Assembly: GCA_033813475.1 (NCBI GenBank)
Contig: JAPXRP010000023.1
Span: 1 to 34,824, forward strand
Direction of reading: 5' to 3'
DNA from: JAAYBR01 sp033813475
GTDB taxonomy: Bacteria; Hydrogenedentota; Hydrogenedentia; Hydrogenedentales; CAITNO01
DNA: 34,824 nt
Shown here: positions 16,562-26,311 of the stretch, piece after piece
Layout: each line of letters starts with the position of its first letter
Numbering within the stretch: the first letter of the stretch is position 1
Notes under the pieces: model-generated
The model's database searches: none
Seen by the model: the letters and a program-made list of their open reading frames with translations, nothing else
What the model was told of the DNA's origin: nothing
Translations under genes and position numbers: made by a program

Positions 16562-18322
16562 GTGCCCATGAACGGAGACACCGGAACCGCCAAGCGCCTC
16601 TCCGTCCGCCGCGACGGGGCGGCGGCGGGGCTGCTGTGCGCGGCGGTGCTGGCCGTGTTCGGGCAGGCGGTCTTCTTCGATTTCCTCGCCATGGACGACC
16701 TGGCCGTGGTGGTGGACAACCCCGGCGTCCAGCCGGGGCTGTCGGCGGAGGGGCTGCGCTTCGCGCTCACGCAGTACCACTTCGGCATCTGGATGCCCGT
16801 CACCACGCTGACCCACCTGCTGGACGTGTCCCTCTTCGGCATGCGCCCGGCGGGCCATCACGCCCAGAGCCTCCTGTGGCACCTGGCCGCCGCCATCCTC
16901 TGGTACCTGGCGCTGGTCCGCCTCACGGGGCGGCCGGGCGCCGCGCTGGCCGCCGCCCTGCTCTTCGCGCTGCACCCCATGCGGGCCGAGGCCGCGGCCT
17001 GGGTGGCGTCGCGCAAGGAGGTCGTCGCCGGGTGCTGGTTCGCCGCCGCCGTGTTCGTGTACGCGGGCCAGCGGGGCGGACGCCCCTCCGCCGCGCGGCT
17101 GGCCGCCGTGTTCTGCGTCATGGTTATGGCGCTGCTGTCAAAGCCGACCACCCTGACCCTTCCCTTTGCGCTGCTCCTGCTGGACGCGTGGCCCCTGGGG
17201 CGCGTGAACCTCCGCCGTCCCGCCACCTGGCTCCGGCCCGTGCTGGAAAAGCTGCCGCTCTTCGCGCTGTGCGCGCCCGCCGTGTGGCTGGGCCGCGCGG
17301 GCCAGGCCAGCCTCAACGCCCTTTCGTGGGCCGGCGACCTGCCCCTGTCCTTCCGCGCGGGGAACGCGCTGGTCAGCTATGTCCGCTACCTCGGCCACAC
17401 GTTCTGGCCGGTGCGGCTCATGGGGCACTACCCCGAACTGCGCGGCGCGCTCACGCCGGGGATGGTGGCGGGCGCGGCCGTCCTGCTGCTTGCCGTGACG
17501 GCGGCCGTCCTGCTGCCCGCGCTGCGGCGCGGCGGGCGGCCGCGCCTGCTGGCGGGGTGGCTGTGGTTCCTGGGCACGCTGCTGCCCGTGATCGGGCTGG
17601 CGGGTTTCGGCAACGCCGCCCTGGCGGACCGCTGGGCCTATGCGGCCCACCTGGGCCTGCTGGCCGCGCTGACGTTCGCGGCCGCTGATGCGGTGAAATC
17701 CCCGCGCGCGCGGGCCGTGCTCGCGGTTGGGCTGGTCGCCGTGACGGCGGGACTCGGCGCGTGGCAGACCGCCTTCTGGCGGAACGATGAGACCCTGTGC
17801 CGCCGCATGCTGGCGGTGTCCGGCGGGGAAAACGCGATGGGCCGCGGCAACCTCGGGCTGGTCCTGTGGAAACGGGGCGACCACGCGGGGGCGGCGGAGC
17901 AGTACCGCGAGGCGGTTCGCCTCCAGCCGGGCAACCCGGCCTGGCTCGTCAACCTCGCCGCCGCGCTGAACCGGCTGGAGCGCTTCGCCGAGGCCGAGGC
18001 CGCCCTCGCGCCCCATGTGGACGCCTTCGCGTGGGACCCGCGCGTGCGGATGCAGTACGGCCGCGCCCTCTATGAACTGGACCGCTGCCGCGAGGCCCTG
18101 CCGCATCTCGCGGCCGCCGCGTCGCTCGCGCCGCAGGACCCCGTGTGCGCCGTGAACCACGGCCTCTGCCTCATGGCCCTCGGCGACCTCGACCGCGCCG
18201 CCGCCGCCTTCCGCCGCACCCTCTCGCTGGACCCGGGAAACGCCCTGGCCCGGCAGTGCCTGGAGGACATCCGCCGCGCCCGCGAAACGGCGCAAGGGGC
18301 GGGCTATTCCGACAGCCGCTGA
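16562..18322 (+). CDS. TMTC-like multi-pass membrane protein with C-terminal TPRs (paralog 2)
   Basis: This 586-residue paralog of the preceding protein has the same order of motifs: AMDDLAVVVDNPG near the start, MRAEAAAWVASRKEVVAG, LSKPTTLTLPFALLLLDAWP, LMGHYPELRGALTPGMVAGA, LADRWAYAAHLGLLAAL, then TPRs. It lacks the Pro/Lys linker of paralog 1. GTG at 16562 is taken as start because GGAGG lies 9 nt upstream; ATG at 16568 is an alternative. The 15-nt spacing and high similarity indicate tandem duplication and co-transcription. Its last 19 nt overlap the 3' end of the convergent GH123-like gene. Predicted to be a GT-C-like transferase or a TPR scaffold; the substrate is unknown. Confidence 0.85.
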   Translation: MPMNGDTGTAKRLSVRRDGAAAGLLCAAVLAVFGQAVFFDFLAMDDLAVVVDNPGVQPGLSAEGLRFALTQYHFGIWMPVTTLTHLLDVSLFGMRPAGHHAQSLLWHLAAAILWYLALVRLTGRPGAALAAALLFALHPMRAEAAAWVASRKEVVAGCWFAAAVFVYAGQRGGRPSAARLAAVFCVMVMALLSKPTTLTLPFALLLLDAWPLGRVNLRRPATWLRPVLEKLPLFALCAPAVWLGRAGQASLNALSWAGDLPLSFRAGNALVSYVRYLGHTFWPVRLMGHYPELRGALTPGMVAGAAVLLLAVTAAVLLPALRRGGRPRLLAGWLWFLGTLLPVIGLAGFGNAALADRWAYAAHLGLLAALTFAAADAVKSPRARAVLAVGLVAVTAGLGAWQTAFWRNDETLCRRMLAVSGGENAMGRGNLGLVLWKRGDHAGAAEQYREAVRLQPGNPAWLVNLAAALNRLERFAEAEAALAPHVDAFAWDPRVRMQYGRALYELDRCREALPHLAAAASLAPQDPVCAVNHGLCLMALGDLDRAAAAFRRTLSLDPGNALARQCLEDIRRARETAQGAGYSDSR

Positions 18323-19962
18323 AGCAGGTCGCGGCGGGCGGCGCGGAAGGCCGGGATGCCGGTGTCGTAGCTGTCGAAGTCTTTGACGAGCCGGGCGGCG
18401 ATCTCCTTGGCGGCGGCGGGGTCTTTTTCCGCGAGCTGGGCGAGGAGTTCATAGTCGGCGACGCCGTCGCGCATGGCCTCGTGGCGGAGGGAGTCGAGGG
18501 GGCCGTCCTTGCCGGGATAGACGATCCACGGGTCGCCCGCGGGCAGGTAGGGCGGGCCGCCGTGGGGGCGGGTGGTGTGCGTCACGGGATCATCCGCAGT
18601 CCAGTGGTTGTAGCCCCAGTGCAGGTAGCCGGTGACGCCGTAGCGGAAGTTGATCCAGTGCAGGAGCCGGGTCTTGACGAGGGGCTGCTCGATGAAGCGG
18701 TTCGCGTACTCGCCCTGGGGGAAGACGCAGGTGTAGAACCACACCTCCTCGCCGGCGGCCTGGCGCGCCTGGTAGTGCGCGAAGTCCTCCTTGAGGTAGT
18801 TGAGCTGGGGCACCCAGACGTCCATCGCGCCGACCAGGTCCTTCTCGTGGCAGGCCTCCACGATCTTCAGCTCCGGGGCGTGTTTGCGCAGGAGCGCGGC
18901 GAGGGCGCGGTAGGACGCCTTGTTGGTCGGCGTGGGCTCGTCGGCCAGATGCTGGAGGTAGATGTCCAGCCAGCCGTTCTCCCGCAGGTGCGCCACGAGC
19001 TTCGGCAGGAACCAGGCATGGAACGCCTCCGCCTCCGGCGCATCGGGGGCGGCGTGCTCGCCGGCCACCCCGCCGTCGCGCACCACGCGGATGCTGGCGC
19101 CGAAATCGGAGTCCCAGCCGCCGGTGCGGCCGCCGAGGTGCCCGCCCTCGATGCGGCCGATGACCCCCTCCTCCTGGAAGATGCGGACCCAGCGGTCGAA
19201 GCGGCTGAAGTCCACGGTCAGCCCGCCGTCGGCGCCCACGCCGAATTCGGCCAGACTCAGGGGGGAGATGAGCGCGACGTTCTGGCGGTGCTCCGCCATG
19301 TTCCGCGCGAAGCGGCGCAGGAGGGCGTAGTACTCCTCCGACTCCGGTTCGGGCGAAATCTCCATGTGGTTCCAGTTCATGGAGAACCAGTTGGTCATCC
19401 ACAGGCGCGACGGCCCGGCGGCGGCGGCGAAGACCTCCAGCTCCAGCGGCGCGACGGCGTTGAATCCGCCCGCGGGCGTCATGGCGGACACGCGCGCCAT
19501 GCCCCGGTACAGGCCGGGGGCGGCGTCCATCGGCACGTCCACGGTGATCCAGACGGGCCGCGCCTGCCCCGGTCCCAGGTCCATCGTGTCCGTCTCCATC
19601 AGCACGTCGGGATAGTCCGCCGGCGGCTTGCGGAGCTGGTCACTGGAGGGCTTCTGCGAGGGCCGGTCCACGTAGACGTAGCCGACCACGCGCGGCGGGC
19701 GCGCGGTGAGGGCCGCGCCGGAGGGGGCGGTCAGCGGGTCCACAGCCACACGCACATTGGCCAGGGGGTGTTCAGCGCGGACGACCACCTGGAAGGTCGC
19801 CTGCTCGCCCCGCGCGGCCTCCAGGGGCGGCACGGGTTCGGCGCCGGGCCGCGCGTCGGCAAAGACTTTTTCCAGGGGGTCAACGAGCCAGACCGCGACG
19901 GGGTCGGCGGCGGCGGACACGGCGCACAGCGCCACGGCGCACAGGCACAGGAACGGTTTCAT
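18304..19962 (-). CDS. Secreted GH123-like (DUF4091) glycoside hydrolase
   Basis: The 552-residue product has a signal peptide (about 1-19), a beta-sandwich region (about 25-180) and a TIM-barrel-like domain matching the DUF4091 / GH123 catalytic family. The family's adjacent Asp-Glu catalytic pair is visible as D341-E342 in YLQHLADEPTP. The C-terminal motif DPWIVYPGKDGPLDSLRHEA and MRDGVADYELL (477-507) is characteristic of DUF4091. The founding GH123 enzyme is a beta-N-acetylgalactosaminidase acting by a substrate-assisted mechanism; specificity here is unproven. GGGAGAG precedes the ATG. The gene overlaps the convergent TMTC-like gene by 19 nt at the 3' end, and it is separated from sdhB by a palindromic repeat. 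Confidence 0.82.
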   Translation of the reverse strand: MKPFLCLCAVALCAVSAAADPVAVWLVDPLEKVFADARPGAEPVPPLEAARGEQATFQVVVRAEHPLANVRVAVDPLTAPSGAALTARPPRVVGYVYVDRPSQKPSSDQLRKPPADYPDVLMETDTMDLGPGQARPVWITVDVPMDAAPGLYRGMARVSAMTPAGGFNAVAPLELEVFAAAAGPSRLWMTNWFSMNWNHMEISPEPESEEYYALLRRFARNMAEHRQNVALISPLSLAEFGVGADGGLTVDFSRFDRWVRIFQEEGVIGRIEGGHLGGRTGGWDSDFGASIRVVRDGGVAGEHAAPDAPEAEAFHAWFLPKLVAHLRENGWLDIYLQHLADEPTPTNKASYRALAALLRKHAPELKIVEACHEKDLVGAMDVWVPQLNYLKEDFAHYQARQAAGEEVWFYTCVFPQGEYANRFIEQPLVKTRLLHWINFRYGVTGYLHWGYNHWTADDPVTHTTRPHGGPPYLPAGDPWIVYPGKDGPLDSLRHEAMRDGVADYELLAQLAEKDPAAAKEIAARLVKDFDSYDTGIPAFRAARRDLLQRLSE

Positions 19963-20119
19963 GGCGGACTCTCCCTCGTTTCGCGGCGGCAGCCGCGCCG
20001 GGGTCCATGATACCCCCCGTTCCGCGAAAAAAGCGAACGGGGGGGGGCAGTCCCTGAGTCGCCGGAAACAGGACGGCCGTTTACTCGCCGGATGCTTCGG
20101 ACCTGGGGTATTCCGACAA

Positions 20120-20187
20120 GAGATTGCTTCGCTTCGCTCGCAATGACGCGTGTTTCCCCGTCATTGCGAGCGAAGCGAAGCAATCTC
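20120..20187. repeat. 29-bp perfect inverted repeat (GATTGC...CGCAATGACG type)
   Basis: The arms 20120-20148 and 20159-20187 are perfect reverse complements of 29 nt around a 10-nt loop. The arm contains GAGATTGCTTCGC and CGCAATGACG. A decayed relative lies at 30580-30666. It sits downstream of sdhB (stop 20230) and upstream of the GH123-like gene. The rest of the 19963-20229 gap shows nothing clear. Confidence 0.9.
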
Positions 20188-20229
20188 GTTCCCGCCACTG
20201 CCGCGGCGCGCGCCCGCCCCGTCCGGCGG

Positions 20230-20990
20230 TCAGTCCAGTCCGGCGAGGGCGCGCAGGTACTCGCGGTTCATGAGGGTGATGTTCTCGACCTTGACCTCCT
20301 TGGGGCAGGCGGCCTGGCACTCGTAGTGCTTCGAGCAGCTCCCGAAGCCCTCGGCGTCCATCTGGCGCACCATGGCGACAACGCGCCGGTTGCGCTCGGG
20401 GTGCCCCTGGGGCAGCTTGCAGAGCTGGGTGATCTTTGCGGCGGTGAAGAGGCTGGCGGAGGCGTTGGGGCAGGCGGCGACGCAGGCGCCGCAGCCGATG
20501 CAGGCGGCGGCGTCCATGGCCCGCTCGGCGTCGTCCTTCTTCACGGGGACGGCGTGGGCGTCGGGGGCGGCGCCGGTGCGCACGGAGACGTAGCCCCCGG
20601 CCTGGATGATGCGGTCGAGGGCGCCCCGGTCCACCACGAGGTCCTTGATGACCGGGAAGGCCCGCGCGCGGAAGGGCTCAATGACGATGGTGTCGCCGTC
20701 GCCGAACTTGCGCATGTGGAGCTGGCAGAGCGTGGTGGCGGCCTGGGGGCCGTGGGCCTGGCCGTTGACGACGGCGCCGCAGGAGCCGCAGATGCCCTCG
20801 CGGCAGTCGTGGTCGAAGGCGACGGGCTCCTCGCCGCGGGCCTCAAGGCCGTCGTTCACGATGTCGAGCATCTCCAGGAACGAGATGTCCGTGGAGACGT
20901 CCTTCGCCGCGATGGTCTGGAAGGTTCCGGGCGCGTCCGCCGAGGGCTGCCGCCACACTTTCAGGGTCAGGGATATGGTCCGGTTGTCCA

Positions 20991-20991
<1 letters not shown>
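20230..20991 (-). CDS. sdhB: Succinate dehydrogenase/fumarate reductase iron-sulfur subunit
   Basis: The 253-residue subunit carries the electron path from the flavin to the membrane quinone site. The [2Fe-2S] ligands are C63, C68, C71 and C89 (DCREGICGSCGAVVNG). The [4Fe-4S]/[3Fe-4S] ligands are in ACIGCGACVAACPN (C164, C167, C170, C174) and SCSKHYECQAACPKEV (C219, C225, C229). The start at 20991 is fixed by TAATG: the ATG overlaps the sdhA stop by one base, indicating translational coupling. Gene order C-A-B and the diheme C subunit indicate the type B enzyme. Whether it works mainly as succinate dehydrogenase or fumarate reductase cannot be told from sequence. Confidence 0.95.
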
Positions 20992-22898
<1,907 letters not shown>

Positions 22899-22929
22899 GA
22901 CTGTGGGCTCCTATGGACGACGGGGCGGG

Positions 22930-23622
22930 TCACCCCAGGAAATGCGCCTTGATGAGAATGAACACGGGGATGGACGTGAACGACAGGGCGACCAGAATCC
23001 CCAGCACGCGGGCGGCCCGGTCGGCCAGACGCGTCGCCCGGTCGCTGAGAATGCCCAGGGTCACCCAGAAGCTTGAGATGACATGGGTGAAATGGAGCCC
23101 GACGGCCCACACCGCCACAATGTACAGCAGCGACCGGACGGGGTTCGCAAACCCGTTGAAGACCACGCCGTACAGGTGCAGGCTCTCGCCGTTGACCACG
23201 GACCGGGGGCCCGCCTTGTCGGAGAGGGTGAAGTCGCAGACGTGCAGCAGCACGAAGCACGCGATGATGACGCCCGTGTAGATCATGGTGCGCGTGCCCA
23301 CGGCGCGGTCCGCCGCCCGCGCGGACACCGCGTAGGCCGCCCCGCCGCGCGCCGCGCGGTTGCGCAGCTTCAGCCACACGGTCATGGAGATGTGCGCCGC
23401 CGCCGCCGCCAGCAGCCCGCCGCGCGCCAGCCAGAGCAGCGGCCCCAGCGACTGGAGGTGCCCCGCGTAGGCGTTGAAGGCCTCCGGCCCCAGGAACAGC
23501 AGGAAATTGCCGCCGAGGTGGCCGAAGATGAACCCCACCAGCGCCAGCCCCGAGAGCGCCGCCAGCAGCTCCATGGACAGGGTGGTTGTCAGCCGGTTCT
23601 TCCAGGAAAGCAGATCGTTCAT
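22930..23622 (-). CDS. sdhC: Succinate dehydrogenase/fumarate reductase cytochrome b subunit (diheme, type B)
   Basis: The 230-residue membrane anchor has about five transmembrane helices. Histidines H35 (FIFGHLGGN), H77 (AAHISMT), H127 (LLHVCDF) and H177/H180 (GLHFTHVISS) lie in successive helices, as expected for the two b-type hemes of the Bacteroidota/Wolinella-like type B complexes. No separate sdhD is present, which also fits type B. It is the first gene of sdhCAB and has a strong promoter 134-163 nt upstream of its start. Confidence 0.92.
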   Translation of the reverse strand: MNDLLSWKNRLTTTLSMELLAALSGLALVGFIFGHLGGNFLLFLGPEAFNAYAGHLQSLGPLLWLARGGLLAAAAAHISMTVWLKLRNRAARGGAAYAVSARAADRAVGTRTMIYTGVIIACFVLLHVCDFTLSDKAGPRSVVNGESLHLYGVVFNGFANPVRSLLYIVAVWAVGLHFTHVISSFWVTLGILSDRATRLADRAARVLGILVALSFTSIPVFILIKAHFLG

Positions 23623-23755
23623 GCCTTGTCGTTCGCTCCCGTCCGGAACGGGCCCGCGGGGGCCCTTTCCTCCGGTCTTCCTGTTTTCGGCGTGGGACGC
23701 GCCGCCGTAACGGGGCCGCGCGCCCCACGCCGCACTGCGAGGCCGGTCGCCGCGC

Positions 23756-23785
23756 AGTATACCAAGAAAATATTCTCTATTGCAA
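23756..23785 (-). promoter_or_regulatory. Sigma-70 promoter of sdhCAB in an AT-rich island
   Basis: On the minus strand TTGCAA (23785-23780) and TATACT (23761-23756) are 18 nt apart, with an extended TGG before the -10. The surrounding 23756-23813 is markedly AT-rich. It begins just after the stop codon of the sulfotransferase-like gene and implies a leader of about 125 nt before sdhC. The remainder of that leader shows nothing clear. Confidence 0.7.
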
Positions 23786-23795
23786 CTTTAAGGAA

Positions 23796-24407
23796 TTATT
23801 TCTTTATTGACGGGCCCGCACGCCGCAGCGAGGGGTCCACCGCCGCCGCCATCGCCGTCTCGTCGAGCCCGCCGCCGAGGAAGGCCGCCACGCGGCGCGC
23901 CGTGTCCGCGGGCGCGGCCAGGGTCTCCGGGTAGTCCACGGCGAGGGTCCGCATGCCGGGGCGCGCGGCGAGCCACCGCTCCGTCTCCGCCAGATGCCGC
24001 TGGAAAAGGGCCTCCATCCGCGCGTCGTCGTCCGCCGGGGGGGCGCCGCGGCGCTCCAGCATCCGCCGCTGCGAGGCGATCACCTCCTCCAGGGGCCTCC
24101 GCATGAGGATCACGCGGTAGAGGAAACCGTCCGGAAGCGCCGGGAGCAGGGGGGACACCACCTTGACGGCCTTTCCCGCCGCCCGGGCCACCCAGGAGGC
24201 GTCCCCGCGCAGGCGCTTCACCGCCCCGTGCTCGAAGTAGCCCAGGGGGTTGTCCGCGTCGGGGGCGCGCGCGCCGTCGGTGAACAGCGGCATGCCGCCG
24301 GCGGCGAGCATGCGCATCATCATGGAGGTGCCGGAGCGTGGCAGCCCGGAAACCACAATGATCTCCGGCATCGGGGGTCTGGGCTGTCCGCCATTGGCGT
24401 TTTTCAT
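23796..24407 (-). CDS. Small sulfotransferase-like P-loop protein
   Basis: The 203-residue product starts with a sulfotransferase-type phosphate-binding loop, IIVVSGLPRSGTSMMMRML (16-34), the usual site for the 5'-phosphosulfate of PAPS. The conserved Asn-Pro-Gly-Tyr segment DNPLGYFEHGAVKRL and the RRPLEEVIASQRRML helix fit the small, single-domain sulfotransferase-like proteins common in Planctomycetes and relatives. Acceptor is unknown, and P-loop binding of another nucleotide cannot be excluded. ATG at 24407 is preferred over an upstream ATG at 24443, because GGGTGAG precedes the former only. It is divergent from trpB. Confidence 0.72.
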   Translation of the reverse strand: MKNANGGQPRPPMPEIIVVSGLPRSGTSMMMRMLAAGGMPLFTDGARAPDADNPLGYFEHGAVKRLRGDASWVARAAGKAVKVVSPLLPALPDGFLYRVILMRRPLEEVIASQRRMLERRGAPPADDDARMEALFQRHLAETERWLAARPGMRTLAVDYPETLAAPADTARRVAAFLGGGLDETAMAAAVDPSLRRAGPSIKK

Positions 24408-24490
24408 AATTCTCACCCGCGCGCGGCGCGTCTCTTTGCGCATTGTAGCCCCCCCGGCGGGGGGGTTGCACCTGCGCGCCCGGGCCCGGC

Positions 24491-24519
24491 TTGGTTTTTT
24501 CCGCGAAATTCTTTACAAT
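24491..24519 (+). promoter_or_regulatory. Sigma-70-type promoter of trpB
   Basis: TTGGTT (24491-24496) and TACAAT (24514-24519) are 17 nt apart. The ATG of trpB is at 24593, giving a leader of about 65 nt. Confidence 0.55.
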
Positions 24520-24592
24520 GGCGCGGGCGTTCCGGGTGTTTCGGCCCGGACCCCGCCCGAGGCGCAGTCAACCCGCATCAGGAAAGCGAACG

Positions 24593-25957
24593 ATGAACGA
24601 GTACAACATTCTGCTTGACGCAAAGAAAATGCCGGACGCCTGGTACAACATTAATGCCGACATGCCGACGCCGATGGCGCCCGTGCTGCACCCCGGCACG
24701 CAGCAGCCGGTGCAGGCCGAAGATCTTGCCGCCATCTTCCCGATGGGGCTGATCGCGCAGGAAATGAGCGCGGAGCGGCACATTTCCATCCCCGGCGAGG
24801 TGATGGACAAGCTGCTGCTGTACCGTCCGACGCCGCTGCGCCGGGCGTACCGGCTGGAGAAGGCGCTGGGCACGCCGGCGAAGATTTTCTACAAGAACGA
24901 GAGCGTGAGCCCGTCGGGCAGCCACAAGATCAACACGTCCATCGCCCAGGCCTACTACAACAAGATCGAGGGCGTGAACGAGCTGAGCACGGAGACCGGC
25001 GCGGGCCAGTGGGGCACGGCGCTCTCCATCGCGTGCGCCATGTTCGACATGAAGTGCACGGTCTACATGGTGCGGATCAGCTTCGAGCAGAAGCCCTACC
25101 GCAAGAGCCTGATGCAGGCCTACGGCGGGCGCGTGGTCGCCAGCCCCAGCATGGAGACGGAGATCGGCCGCAAGTTCAACGAGGACTACCCGGGCACCAC
25201 GGGCAGCCTGGGCATGGCCATCTCCGAGGCCGTCGAAATCGCGGCCAAGAGCGGCGGCACCGTCAAGTACAGCCTGGGCAGCGTGCTCAACCACGTCTGC
25301 ATGCACCAGACCATCATCGGCCAGGAGGCCAAGCTCCAGATGGAGAGCGTCGGCGAGTACCCCGACGTGGTCTTCGGCTGCTGCGGCGGCGGGTCCAACT
25401 TCGCCGGCGTCGCGTTCCCCTTCGTGAAGGACCGCCTGGACGGCAAAAGCAATGTCTGGTGCGTGGCCGTCGAGCCGGCCGCCTGCCCGACCCTGACCCG
25501 CGGGCCCTTCGCCTACGACTTCGGCGACACGGGCGGCATGACGCCGCTCATGAAGCAGTACACTTTGGGGCACAACTTCATGCCGCCGGGCATCCACGCG
25601 GGCGGCCTGCGCTACCACGGCGTCGCCACCCAGGTGGCCCACCTGAAAAAGGAGGGGTACATCGGCGCGCTGGCCCTCATGCAGAACCCCTGCTTCGAGT
25701 CCAGCCTGCTTTTTGCCAAGTGCGAGGGCATCCTTCCGGCGCCCGAGTCCAGCCACGCCATCCGCGGCGCCGTCGAGGAGGCCCTGCGCTGCAAGGAGGC
25801 CGGCGAGGCGAAGACCATCCTCTTCAACCTCAGCGGCCACGGGCACTTCGACATGACCGCCTACGACGCGTATCTCTCCGGCAATCTCCAGGACGTCGCC
25901 CTCGACGAGGAGTCGCTGCGCAAGGGCGCCGAGAGCATCCCGAAGATCAACGCCTGA
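24593..25957 (+). CDS. trpB: Tryptophan synthase beta chain, class 2 (TrpB2-like)
   Basis: The 454-residue PLP enzyme condenses indole and serine to tryptophan. The lysine that binds PLP is K112 in SPSGSHKINTS, the catalytic glutamate lies in ETGAGQWGTALS (E134), and the PLP phosphate loop is CCGGGSN (263-269). The long N-terminal extension (NILLDAKKMPDAWYNINADM) and MPTPMAPVLHP mark the TrpB2 class rather than canonical TrpB, which is about 400 residues. TrpB2 is often found without trpA, as here, and is proposed to salvage indole or act as a serine deaminase. An AGGAAA site precedes the ATG. It has its own promoter and a strong terminator, so it is monocistronic. Confidence 0.93.
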   Translation: MNEYNILLDAKKMPDAWYNINADMPTPMAPVLHPGTQQPVQAEDLAAIFPMGLIAQEMSAERHISIPGEVMDKLLLYRPTPLRRAYRLEKALGTPAKIFYKNESVSPSGSHKINTSIAQAYYNKIEGVNELSTETGAGQWGTALSIACAMFDMKCTVYMVRISFEQKPYRKSLMQAYGGRVVASPSMETEIGRKFNEDYPGTTGSLGMAISEAVEIAAKSGGTVKYSLGSVLNHVCMHQTIIGQEAKLQMESVGEYPDVVFGCCGGGSNFAGVAFPFVKDRLDGKSNVWCVAVEPAACPTLTRGPFAYDFGDTGGMTPLMKQYTLGHNFMPPGIHAGGLRYHGVATQVAHLKKEGYIGALALMQNPCFESSLLFAKCEGILPAPESSHAIRGAVEEALRCKEAGEAKTILFNLSGHGHFDMTAYDAYLSGNLQDVALDEESLRKGAESIPKINA

Positions 25958-25970
25958 TTCCGCCGTTTTC

Positions 25971-26008
25971 CGACGCCCCCGGTTTCCGCCGGGGGCGTCG
26001 CTTTTTTT
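25971..26008 (+). terminator. Rho-independent terminator of trpB
   Basis: Arms 25971-25982 and 25989-26000 form a perfect 12-bp GC stem with loop TTTCCG, followed by seven T (26002-26008). It starts 14 nt after the trpB stop codon. Confidence 0.92.
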
Positions 26009-26017
26009 CGGGAAACT

Positions 26018-26026
26018 TGGTATACT
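26018..26026 (+). promoter_or_regulatory. Extended -10 promoter for the small membrane-peptide gene
   Basis: TGG-TATACT (26018-26026) is an extended -10 element directly behind the trpB terminator. The 10 bases CTTGGTATAC plus T are identical to the -10 region of the sdh promoter. No -35 match is visible. The leader to the ATG at 26107 would be about 75 nt. Confidence 0.5.
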
Positions 26027-26106
26027 CCGGGGAGAAAACGGCGGGTCACCGCCGGGGGTCCGGTTCCGGAGCCCCCCGGCGTCCCCGAAAGCACGGAGAC
26101 ACAGGC

Positions 26107-26253
26107 ATGTCAACCCGCTCCCCCCTCATCACCCGGCGTCCCGCGCGGGCCCAGAACATCTTCACCATCATTGACGTGGTCATGAGCATCCTGAGCATGG
26201 TCACCATGATCATCACGATCATCTCCCAGGTGCGCAATGTAACCTCCGCCTGA
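26107..26253 (+). CDS. 48-residue single-helix membrane peptide
   Basis: This small gene encodes a basic N-terminus (STRSPLITRRPARAQ) followed by one hydrophobic helix (about 18-42, FTIIDVVMSILSMVTMIITI) and a short polar tail. It has an ATG, a GGAG ribosome-binding site 8 nt upstream and its own extended -10 promoter. Like its neighbours it is rich in G/C at third positions. The topology predicts a cytoplasmic N-terminus. I do not recognise a family; small hydrophobic peptides of this form include type I toxins, regulators and subunits of membrane complexes. It is 58 nt upstream of the SGNH gene, separated by a GC hairpin, and could be co-transcribed. Confidence 0.6.
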   Translation: MSTRSPLITRRPARAQNIFTIIDVVMSILSMVTMIITIISQVRNVTSA

Positions 26254-26264
26254 CGCCCACGCGG

Positions 26265-26300
26265 GCCCGCCGCGCGCGCTTGAGCGCGCGCCGCGCGGGC
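26265..26300 (+). other. GC-rich hairpin just before the SGNH gene ribosome-binding site
   Basis: Arms 26265-26280 and 26283-26300 pair over 16 bp with a 2-nt bulge. The hairpin ends just 2 nt before GGAG (26302-26305), the ribosome-binding site of the next gene. It could attenuate transcription or sequester ribosome access; no U-tract is present. Confidence 0.45.
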
Positions 26301-26311
26301 CGGAGCAGCAC

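Noticed and set aside
14531..16975. 814-codon minus-strand open frame across the TMTC-like gene
   Set aside because: It is low-complexity Gln/Arg/Gly/His-rich sequence and ends in translated GTCCAT repeats; the plus strand has clear membrane motifs and TPRs.
20007..20012. Minus-strand TATCAT upstream of the GH123-like gene
   Set aside because: No -35 or extended -10 accompanies it.
24491..24592. Longer N-terminus for TrpB
   Set aside because: It overlaps the promoter and lacks a ribosome-binding site; MNEYNILLDAKK is the normal class-2 TrpB start region.
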